Assembly: GCF_004358755.1 (NCBI RefSeq)
Contig: NZ_SMZY01000003.1
Span: forward strand, 124,001 to 188,000
Source of the DNA: Peribacillus frigoritolerans
GTDB taxonomy: Bacteria > Bacillota > Bacilli > Bacillales > Bacillaceae
Length of the DNA stretch: 64,000 bases
Direction: 5' to 3'
Of this stretch, positions 58,101 through 64,000 are shown piece after piece. Every line of letters begins with the position of its first letter. Position 1 is the stretch's first letter. Both the position numbers and the translations under genes were made by a program. The notes beneath the pieces are model-generated. The model was not told the origin of the DNA and searched no databases. It was given only the letters and a program-made list of their open reading frames with translations.

Positions 58101-59869
58101 ATGGATTCTGCGGGAAGGATGAGATGAACAGTTGTTCCCAGTCCTTCCTCGCTTTCAAATAGAATCTCTCCTGCGTGCTCTTCCCGGATAATTTTATAGC
58201 AAACCGTTAATCCAAGACCCGTACCTTTATCCTTTGTCGTATAAAAAGGTTCACCCAGTTTCTCCATTCTTTCTTGACTTAAGCCGATTCCTTCATCAGA
58301 AATTGAGATCCGGATGCCGCCATCCTCTAAATGCTCAATTGAGGTATGAACAGTTCCCCCATCAGGCATGGATTCAATTGCATTTTTTATTAGATTAATA
58401 AAAACCTGTTTTAAGTGATTTTTATTCCCTCTGACTTTAAACACTCCGTTCACTTCTGGAGTAAGCGTAAGACTGACGTTATTTTGCAGGGCGTTGCTTT
58501 TCATCAGTGTTATGACGTCTTCGATGACTGTCTTTAAGTCTACAGATAAGATTGTTTGCACCTGCGGTTTTGCAATCAGGAGCAGTTCGCCCACTACCTC
58601 GTTGATTCTGTCAATTTCCTCTGACATGACTCTTAAATGTTCTCTGTTCTGCTTCAAATGCTCATCTTCCTGCAGAATTTGCACAAATCCCTTGATGGAT
58701 GTCAGCGGATTTCGGATCTCATGTGCAATGCTTGCAGCTAATTCTCCAATGACATTCATTTTTTCTGTTATTAAAATAACTTCTGCATCCCTTTTCTTTT
58801 GTGTCACATCATTGCCGATGCAAAGAATGTACGTTTCCCCTTCTAATCTTACAGGGATCTTTGTCACTTCAATCCACCTTGTATTCCCAGCTGAATCAAT
58901 CGCAAGCTCCGGCTCCGCCCACTTTTCTGTTTTCCAGGCAAGAATCCGAAGCTCTTCATCTCGGATTTTCTTGATTTGATCCGGCTGATCATTAAAGTCA
59001 GAATCAATCTTTCCTATTAATTCATGTACTTCTTTGCCGTATAAAGTTGACATCGCCTTATTGGCCAGCACAAACTTCAGCTCATGGTTCTTCACATAAA
59101 TATAACTTGGATTTAAATCCATCACTTTATGAAGAAAATCCTTCTGATCTCTTAAATCTCTGTTCATCAATTGAATTCTTTTTGAATGCATATTGAAGTA
59201 AGCCATAAAGATAATCAAAGTCGAGAGAACCGACCCAAAGCTGGATAAAAAAAGAGGAATCAGTTGATATCCAGACAGCACTCCATTAATAAAGACGAAT
59301 AAAATCGATGTGCAGAAAAAAAGACTGAAAGAACGCAAGTCCTTATTTAATAGTTTCTTCGACACAATGATAAGCACTATAATGTTAATGAATTCAAAAA
59401 AGACATTTATGTAGTACGTCCAGTTTAAAGGTCCAAAAACCGGATAGTAATGATCCGGGAAAAAGTCGCCTTCTATCACTATTAATCCGGATATTCCATA
59501 AGAAGTTAAATTAATGAAAAAAACAGACAGGCTCCAAATTATGATGATGATTAGTGTTTTTATGTTAACAATACGGAGCCATTGTTTTTTCTCCGCTCCG
59601 TTTTCTTGATGAATCATTAAGTACATAAAGTAAAATAAAATCGGCATGATCATAATTGATCCAAAGCGGGCTATTTTAAACAGCATTTCTGCCGTTTCCT
59701 CAGAAAATAAATCCGTTCCATATAGGAGAGCAACATCTATCTGCCATATAAAAAGCATGATTAAGAAATAAACGATTGCTCTTGAAAGAATCGTTTTTTC
59801 ATTCAAATATATAATCATCCCAAGCAGCAGCGGGATAAGAGAAACAAGGCCAAGCACGGTAAAATACAT
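58097..59869 (-). CDS. Sporulation-type sensor histidine kinase, 7TM-PAS
   Basis: 590 residues: a membrane part with seven or eight helices (1-235), PAS domain about 245-365 (PSYIYVKNHELKFVLANKAM), then kinase with H-box IGELAASIAHEIRNPLTSIKG (His near 373), N-box NLIKNAIESMP, G1 DEGIGL and G2 GTGLGL. There is no adjacent response regulator, so it probably phosphorylates Spo0F or a similar phosphorelay protein, as orphan kinases KinA-E do; the IAHEIRNPLTSIKGFVQ sequence is typical of this group. The input is unknown. GGAGTG precedes the ATG. Confidence 0.88.
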   Translation of the reverse strand: MYFTVLGLVSLIPLLLGMIIYLNEKTILSRAIVYFLIMLFIWQIDVALLYGTDLFSEETAEMLFKIARFGSIMIMPILFYFMYLMIHQENGAEKKQWLRIVNIKTLIIIIIWSLSVFFINLTSYGISGLIVIEGDFFPDHYYPVFGPLNWTYYINVFFEFINIIVLIIVSKKLLNKDLRSFSLFFCTSILFVFINGVLSGYQLIPLFLSSFGSVLSTLIIFMAYFNMHSKRIQLMNRDLRDQKDFLHKVMDLNPSYIYVKNHELKFVLANKAMSTLYGKEVHELIGKIDSDFNDQPDQIKKIRDEELRILAWKTEKWAEPELAIDSAGNTRWIEVTKIPVRLEGETYILCIGNDVTQKKRDAEVILITEKMNVIGELAASIAHEIRNPLTSIKGFVQILQEDEHLKQNREHLRVMSEEIDRINEVVGELLLIAKPQVQTILSVDLKTVIEDVITLMKSNALQNNVSLTLTPEVNGVFKVRGNKNHLKQVFINLIKNAIESMPDGGTVHTSIEHLEDGGIRISISDEGIGLSQERMEKLGEPFYTTKDKGTGLGLTVCYKIIREEHAGEILFESEEGLGTTVHLILPAESI

Positions 59870-59971
59870 TGTAAGTCACTCCGAACATTCGTATGAGATT
59901 GCCAGCCTTCTCATTATAGACGAAGAAAGGAAATTGCGCCTATCCGTTTTTTAAACAGCTTATAAAAAGAT

Positions 59972-60003
59972 AAAAAGGCACCTGAATTGTACAGGTGCCT
60001 TTC
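59972..60003. terminator. Terminator after yuiH
   Basis: AAAGGCACCTG, loop AATTGTA, CAGGTGCCTTT. On the minus strand it directly follows the yuiH stop. Confidence 0.88.
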
Positions 60004-60004
60004 G

Positions 60005-60601
60005 CTAATCCCATGTAAACCGTTCTTCCTTCCAAGGATTTCCTTTCATATGATATCCGTTCCTCTCCCAGAATCCTGGGTGATTATGTTCCGTAAACTG
60101 AATCGCGCGTATCCATTTTGCACTTTTCCAGAAGTACAAATGAGGAAAAACGGCTCTGAATGGAAAGCCATGCTCAGGCGTCAGCGGTTCCCCATTATGG
60201 GAGTGGGCAAGCAGACTTGTTTCCTTAAGAAAGTCATCAAGGGGCAAATTCGTTGTCCAGCCTTCCTCTGCATGGAGAATGCAATAGTTTGCGTTCTCAT
60301 GCAGCCCCAAATCGTGCGCGAGCTGCCGGGTGCTGATTCCTCTCCATACATTATCAAGTTTCGTCCAGCCGGTTACACAATGAATATCGTTGCCCTGATC
60401 GATTTGCGGCATGTTCATCAGATCTTCATATGTATATCTCTTAGGATGATCCAGTAAGCCAAATATTTGAAGATCCCATTTGCTTATGTCCTCGTAATAA
60501 GGAACATTTCCTGCATGAAGAACCGGAAATGTTGTTGTGACATGCTGATTGGGCGGGACACGACTGGGATCTCCCTTGCTTTTGACCTTCCCGAAATACA
60601 T
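60005..60601 (-). CDS. yuiH: Sulfite-oxidase-like molybdopterin protein YuiH
   Basis: 198 residues, YedY/sulfite-oxidase molybdopterin-binding domain. The invariant Cys ligand of Mo is in DIHCVTGWTKLDNVW; GISTRQLAHDLGL and GFPFRAVFPHLYFWKSAKWI are also family signatures. There is no signal peptide or Tat motif. Its redox reaction is unknown. GAGGGGGTG precedes the ATG. It is divergent from bioY as in B. subtilis (yuiH-yuiG). The BirA operator at 60617 lies between them and could affect both. Confidence 0.9.
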   Translation of the reverse strand: MYFGKVKSKGDPSRVPPNQHVTTTFPVLHAGNVPYYEDISKWDLQIFGLLDHPKRYTYEDLMNMPQIDQGNDIHCVTGWTKLDNVWRGISTRQLAHDLGLHENANYCILHAEEGWTTNLPLDDFLKETSLLAHSHNGEPLTPEHGFPFRAVFPHLYFWKSAKWIRAIQFTEHNHPGFWERNGYHMKGNPWKEERFTWD

Positions 60602-60616
60602 GTTGACACCCCCTCT

Positions 60617-60646
60617 TTGTTAACTAACATAAAATAAAGTTGACAT
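60617..60646. promoter_or_regulatory. bioY: BirA operator for bioY
   Basis: TTGTTAAC, 14 bases, GTTGACAT: the Bacillus biotin-repressor operator pattern with standard half-sites and spacing. The right half contains TTGACA, the probable -35 of bioY, so bound BirA would block the promoter when biotin is plentiful. Confidence 0.85.
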
Positions 60647-60708
60647 ATATAGCAGGATTCAGTACTCTTTTTATAGAAAGATACATAGCATCTATGGGGG
60701 ATGAGAGA

Positions 60709-61293
60709 ATGAAAAACAAATTAAAAGCTTATGATTTAGCGCTCGTTGGGATGTTTGCTGCTTTAATGGCAATCGGAGCAAATTTAACTTCGTTTTTAAC
60801 GGTAGGAACAGTTCCTTTATCAATGCAGCCCTTTTTCTGTATTTTAGCAGGTTTGCTGCTTGGAAGCAGGTTAGGCGCTTTATCCATGATTGTTTATGCG
60901 CTGGTAGGAATAGCAGGAGCACCTGTCTTCGCGCAGTTCAGCGGCGGCATCGGCGTGATTTTCGGCAGTACCGGCGGGTTTATTTTATCCTATATCGCAG
61001 CTGCTTATGCAGCAGGCAAAATGGTTGAAGCAAGCAAAAAACCGACGCTTCCAGTTTTCTTCCTTTCTTCATTTGCAGGAATTGCACTTATCTATATCAT
61101 CGGAACTACTTATATGTACGCAGCTCTTAATTATTGGCTGAACGCAGATATGAGCTATTCAGGCGCATGGCTTGTCATGACGTGGTTTATGGTCAAAGAT
61201 GTGATTTTCACAGCCATTGGCGCTGTAATTGCTCCGCGCATTTATAAAGCTGTAAACAAAGCGACAGGTCTTGGAAAGCATCGCGCTGCTTAA
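60709..61293 (+). CDS. bioY: BioY biotin transporter (substrate-binding ECF S component)
   Basis: 194 residues and about six helices. The family signature GANLTSFLTVGTVPLSMQPFF and LAGLLLGSRLGALSMIVYALVGIAGAPVFA with the biotin-binding FSGG-GG motif are clear. BioY imports biotin, alone or with the EcfAT module. GGGGGATGAGAG supports ATG 60709; a reading from 60640 would start within the operator. Divergent yuiH has a separate start. Confidence 0.93.
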   Translation: MKNKLKAYDLALVGMFAALMAIGANLTSFLTVGTVPLSMQPFFCILAGLLLGSRLGALSMIVYALVGIAGAPVFAQFSGGIGVIFGSTGGFILSYIAAAYAAGKMVEASKKPTLPVFFLSSFAGIALIYIIGTTYMYAALNYWLNADMSYSGAWLVMTWFMVKDVIFTAIGAVIAPRIYKAVNKATGLGKHRAA

Positions 61294-61308
61294 TTTCGAA
61301 TGTAATGT

Positions 61309-61340
61309 AAAAAAACACATGAGGAATCATGTGTTTTTTT
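61309..61340. terminator. Bidirectional terminator between bioY and the next gene
   Basis: AAAACACATGA, loop, TCATGTGTTTT plus T run. Confidence 0.85.
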
Positions 61341-61872
61341 ATTTGATCTTACTCCTGTTTTCTTCAAGATATTTCAATTCTTCTTCCTCAGACAGCAATC
61401 CCGTTGCTTTCCCGATCGTGCCGCCCTGAAGGCTCCATATTGCATTGTGGTCCCTGTCTGCTTCTGAATAATCATTTTCAAGCCATCTGCTGAGTATATC
61501 CAAATATAAATCTGAGTTATCAAACGCTTTTTTGTCGCTTTCAATTTGTTTGATTAAATACAGAATTCTCTCTTCCGTAATTTCAAAGTGGACCCACTTA
61601 TCTTCGGCCTCCACTTTTTGATGAGACATCCCGTGCAGGTATTTCTGCAATTGATCTTCCGTAATTGTAGCTCCTCCTGTTGGAAATGGATTGTTGCTTA
61701 AATCAATTTCAGCAAGCTTCCCTGAACTTTCGTTAATCGTTTTATTTACTTCTTCCGAACTTTGAACAGGTGTGTGAATCATTTCAGTGAAAATATAAAA
61801 AACAATGCCCGCACAGCATAGCAATAAAAAAATTGCACCCGTGAGAAACTTGTGCTGCTTCATCCATTTCAT
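61339..61872 (-). CDS. Membrane-anchored protein of unknown function (DUF6241-like)
   Basis: 177 residues: one N-terminal helix (FLTGAIFLLLCCAGIVFYIF), then an extracytoplasmic, acidic soluble domain with SSGKLAEIDLSNNPFPTGGA, ITEDQLQKYLHGMSHQKV and LSRWLENDYSEADRDHNAIWSLQGGTIGKATGLL. I believe it belongs to a DUF6241 type of Bacillus membrane protein, but the name is not certain. AGGGG lies 8 bases before ATG 61872. Function unknown. Confidence 0.75.
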   Translation of the reverse strand: MKWMKQHKFLTGAIFLLLCCAGIVFYIFTEMIHTPVQSSEEVNKTINESSGKLAEIDLSNNPFPTGGATITEDQLQKYLHGMSHQKVEAEDKWVHFEITEERILYLIKQIESDKKAFDNSDLYLDILSRWLENDYSEADRDHNAIWSLQGGTIGKATGLLSEEEELKYLEENRSKIK

Positions 61873-62060
61873 GCACTGCACCCCTATCTTTTTAATACTA
61901 ATTAGTTCTATTCATCTATTTATATCTCCTTCTCCAGTAAAGATTCTTGCATAACTAGACAAAATTCGATAAAATCTTACAGTGTCATAGATTTCATGTA
62001 TAAAAGATTCCTTAATTGGAAAATACTAAATACGGAATCATATGAAAGAGGTGAATTTTC

Positions 62061-62204
62061 ATGACCGTACTTCAAATGAAGCGTTATTTTTTAAGTGAGA
62101 AGGAACGCGAAACCTATGAAAAACGCATTTTAAAAAGACAGCCTGAGCTCCGGGAGAGAGTCCTTGAAATGGACGACGAAGAGCTAGTGGAGAGATTGAA
62201 ATAA
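62061..62204 (+). CDS. 47-residue charged helical protein, unknown
   Basis: MTVLQMKRYFLSEKERETYE followed by KRILKRQPELRERVLEMDDE and ELVERLK: soluble and strongly helical, with 14 basic and 13 acidic residues. AGAGGTG lies 10 bases upstream. It is the only plus-strand coding stretch here; I do not recognise a family. The short 5' context (TAGACAAAATTCGATAAAAT) may hold a promoter. Confidence 0.6.
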   Translation: MTVLQMKRYFLSEKERETYEKRILKRQPELRERVLEMDDEELVERLK

Positions 62205-62226
62205 CGAAAGCAAAGTTTAACACCAT

Positions 62227-62261
62227 AGAAAAGCCCTGCACAGTGATACTGGTGCGGGGCT
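62227..62261 (-). terminator. Hairpin with minus-strand T tail
   Basis: AGCCC(C)GCAC, loop, GTGC(A)GGGCT then TTTTCTATG on the minus strand. The plus-strand side lacks T, so it does not serve the small gene before it. Confidence 0.5.
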
Positions 62262-62274
62262 AAGCCCAATAGTC

Positions 62275-62320
62275 AGAAAAGGCCGCCCTGTATATATACA
62301 GGGCGGCCTTTTCTATTTTT
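62275..62320. terminator. Strong terminator after yuiF
   Basis: AGAAAAGGCCGCCCTGTATA, then TATACAGGGCGGCCTTTTCT: a perfect 20-base stem ahead of the yuiF stop on the minus strand. Confidence 0.9.
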
Positions 62321-62323
62321 CTA

Positions 62324-63652
62324 TTATAGGACGATTGCAGCTACCCATCCGAAAATAACCAATGGAATGTTATAATGCAGGAATGTCGGCACACATGTAT
62401 CCCAAATATGATCGTGCTCTCCGTCAGCATTTAAACCAGATGTTGGTCCAAGTGTACTGTCTGATGCAGGTGAACCCGCGTCACCAAGAGCTCCAGCAGT
62501 TCCTATGAGTGCAATGGTAGCCATGGGGCTAAAACCAAGCTCAAGGCAAAGCGGTACAAAAAGAGTTGCAATGATTGGCACTGTTGAGAACGATGAACCG
62601 ATTCCCATTGTAACAAGCAGACCAACGAGCAGCATTAATAGAGCTGCAATAGACTGATTTCCGCCAATTAATTCAGCAGAAGTTTTAACCAAAGTATCGA
62701 TATGACCTGTTTCTTTCATGACAGCTGCAAAGCCGGAAGATGCAAGCATAACAAAGCCAATGAATGCCATCATTCTCATACCGTTAGTCAATAGCTGATC
62801 CGCTTCATTCCATTTCATTGCCCCTGTTGCATAAAGAACAATAATTCCCGCCAGTGCTCCGAAAATCATTCCTTCTACTTCCAGTTTCTGCGAAAGGAAT
62901 AATTGAACACTTAACGAAACAATAATAGCAAGTATTGCAAAAGAAACACTTTTTTTCGTATAAACAGCTGATGTATGTCCAGCTATTTCTTTTGTCTCAT
63001 ATGAACGTTTCTTTCTGTAAGTAAAGAAAGCCAGGATTAGACCGGCAACCATACCTGCTGAAGGAATCAGCATCGCCTTAGGAATATCCTTAAGACTAAT
63101 GGACAAGCCGCCAGCTGCCATATTCTCTTGAAGAATTCCATGGAAAATCGCACCGAATCCGACTGGCAGCAGCATATAAGGTGTAATTAATCCAAATGAA
63201 ATGACAACAGCGATTAAACGGCGATCCAACTGCAATTGATTTAACACCTTTAATAAAGGCGGAATCAATACAGGTATAAACGCGATGTGTACAGGTACAA
63301 CATTTTGTGAAAAAATAGAAATAATCAAGATAATAATGATGATAAGTACTTTTGAAAGAGATTTCCTTCTCTCTTCCCCTTCTTTACCAACTAGTTTAAT
63401 AGCTGCTTCCACCATTGCATCAGGCAAGCCTGTTTTTGAAAGAGCAACAGCAAAAGCGCCAAGCAGAGCATAACTCAGGGCTACGGTTGCGTTCCCGCCA
63501 AGGCCGCCTGTAAATGTTTCAATTGTCGCCTTTAAATCCAGTCCGCCTGTTAAACCTCCAACAAGCGCGCCTGCCACTAGGGAAAATACAACATTAACCC
63601 TCAGCAAGCTTAAAACAAGCATGACCAAAACAGCCAAAATAACTGCATTCAT
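62324..63652 (-). CDS. yuiF: YuiF, Na+/H+ antiporter NhaC-like membrane transporter
   Basis: 442 residues, the same length as B. subtilis YuiF, about twelve helices. Signatures of the NhaC/ion transporter fold are [73 protein letters not shown] and [25 protein letters not shown]. It probably exchanges Na+ or a small amino acid; the substrate is open. CCGGAGG precedes the ATG. In B. subtilis it sits next to yuiE, as here. Confidence 0.9.
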   Translation of the reverse strand: MNAVILAVLVMLVLSLLRVNVVFSLVAGALVGGLTGGLDLKATIETFTGGLGGNATVALSYALLGAFAVALSKTGLPDAMVEAAIKLVGKEGEERRKSLSKVLIIIIILIISIFSQNVVPVHIAFIPVLIPPLLKVLNQLQLDRRLIAVVISFGLITPYMLLPVGFGAIFHGILQENMAAGGLSISLKDIPKAMLIPSAGMVAGLILAFFTYRKKRSYETKEIAGHTSAVYTKKSVSFAILAIIVSLSVQLFLSQKLEVEGMIFGALAGIIVLYATGAMKWNEADQLLTNGMRMMAFIGFVMLASSGFAAVMKETGHIDTLVKTSAELIGGNQSIAALLMLLVGLLVTMGIGSSFSTVPIIATLFVPLCLELGFSPMATIALIGTAGALGDAGSPASDSTLGPTSGLNADGEHDHIWDTCVPTFLHYNIPLVIFGWVAAIVL

Positions 63653-63908
63653 TTATAAAACCTCCGGAATCTTTTCACTTTAGTGTGCTAATGTATTAGA
63701 GAGATAAAATTCAATAGAATTAAAATAACATACTTTCTTTTTTAGTGTCAATGTAAAAATTTTATTATATTAGCAGACTAAAGGATATTGAATGAACTCC
63801 GTTGAAAGATGAATAGAAAAGGATATTTTATGGGTGAATTTGAAATGGATTTTGTTGTTTTTATTCAGTTTCCGGAGCGGTGACTAAGACCACACAAAAA
63901 AGAACAGG

Positions 63909-63938
63909 AAAAAAGACACTGATTGATCAGTGCCTTTT
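63909..63938 (-). terminator. Terminator after the leucyl aminopeptidase gene
   Basis: Minus-strand GGCACTGA, loop TCAA, TCAGTGTC plus TTTTTT. Confidence 0.8.
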
Positions 63939-63945
63939 CCCGCCA

Positions 63946-64000
63946 TTAAACCTCAAATCGTTCCACGAAAGCAGCAAGCGTTCTGGCCATGACGCCAGTG
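63946..64000 (-). CDS. Leucyl aminopeptidase (YuiE/PepA), C-terminal end, 3' of gene only
   Basis: Only 17 codons before the stop are inside the window: TGVMARTLAAFVERFEV. This is the usual C-terminus of M17 leucyl aminopeptidases, and yuiE is the yuiF neighbour in B. subtilis. The gene runs off the right end. Confidence 0.7.
   Translation of the reverse strand, partial: TGVMARTLAAFVERFEV

Noticed and set aside
1-64000. Mobile elements, prophage or defence islands
   Set aside because: No transposase, integrase, restriction or toxin-antitoxin gene with clear motifs was found; the gene order is that of the core Bacillus chromosome.

Overview
The window is chromosomal DNA of a low-GC, endospore-forming member of the Bacillaceae. 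Gene content and order follow Bacillus subtilis closely but not exactly: patB-kinB, kapB/kapD, yuxJ-pbpD-yuxK-yufK, mrpABCDEFG, yuxO, comA-comP-comX-comQ-degQ, yuzC, yuxH, yueI, yueG/yueF, yueD, adeR-ald, yuiH/bioY and yuiF/yuiE all occur in a subtilis-like neighbourhood. The proteins are diverged, and extra genes sit between the syntenic blocks, so this is a Bacillus-type relative rather than B. subtilis itself. I saw no rRNA or tRNA gene, no insertion sequence, no prophage and no CRISPR array.

Layout. 1-4.4 kb: end of patB, the sporulation kinase kinB, a Cu/Zn superoxide dismutase-like lipoprotein, kapB and kapD. 4.6-9.2 kb: MFS exporter, penicillin-binding protein PbpD, YuxK, YufK and a small exported protein. 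9.4-15.2 kb: complete seven-gene Mrp Na+/H+ antiporter operon, then an AlkD-type DNA glycosylase. 16.1-19.2 kb: acetyltransferase, YuxO thioesterase, a secreted PQQ-type sugar dehydrogenase, a 27-residue membrane peptide and a SIMPL protein. 19.3-23.7 kb: the full quorum-sensing cassette degQ-comQ-comX-comP-comA, including comX (53 codons) and degQ (46 codons). 24-29.4 kb: YuzC-like protein, pyrrolidone peptidase, a 52-bp-periodic repeat array, aldo/keto reductase and YuxH/PdeH phosphodiesterase. 28.2-31.1 kb: an HTH-TPR regulator of RNPP/NprR type, divergent from a 46-codon exported lipopeptide gene, next to a secreted subtilisin. 31.4-38.7 kb: YueI flanked by two related micro-proteins, an HpaB-type flavin monooxygenase, a molybdopterin oxidoreductase, a LacI-family regulator, a GerPF-like spore protein and YueF. 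38.9-45.8 kb: MerR regulator with a CNNM (MpfA/YhdP) transporter, DedA/VTT protein, YuzF, secreted lipase, HD hydrolase, HTH protein and a secreted coiled-coil protein. 46-51.7 kb: YueD and a 1.5-kilo-residue YhcR-like extracellular nuclease/5'-nucleotidase with cell-wall-binding repeats. 52-56.2 kb: alanine module (Na+:alanine symporter, AdeR, Ald). 56.3-64 kb: DsbA-like protein, EamA exporter, a second sporulation-type histidine kinase, YuiH, BioY with a BirA operator, YuiF and the end of a leucyl aminopeptidase.

The common theme is the stationary-phase decision: quorum sensing (ComQXPA, DegQ), a probable second peptide-signalling pair beside a secreted protease, two sporulation kinases with KapB/KapD, and a set of secreted hydrolases that would be outputs of such signals. 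The most interesting candidate for an undescribed system is the HTH-TPR regulator plus lipopeptide pair at 28.15-29.70 kb. Other points to check are a 52-bp-periodic inverted-repeat family present at two loci, several genes whose Shine-Dalgarno sequence points at a CTG, ATT or ATC start, a nonsense codon near the start of yuzF, and a terminator hairpin between comP and comA.
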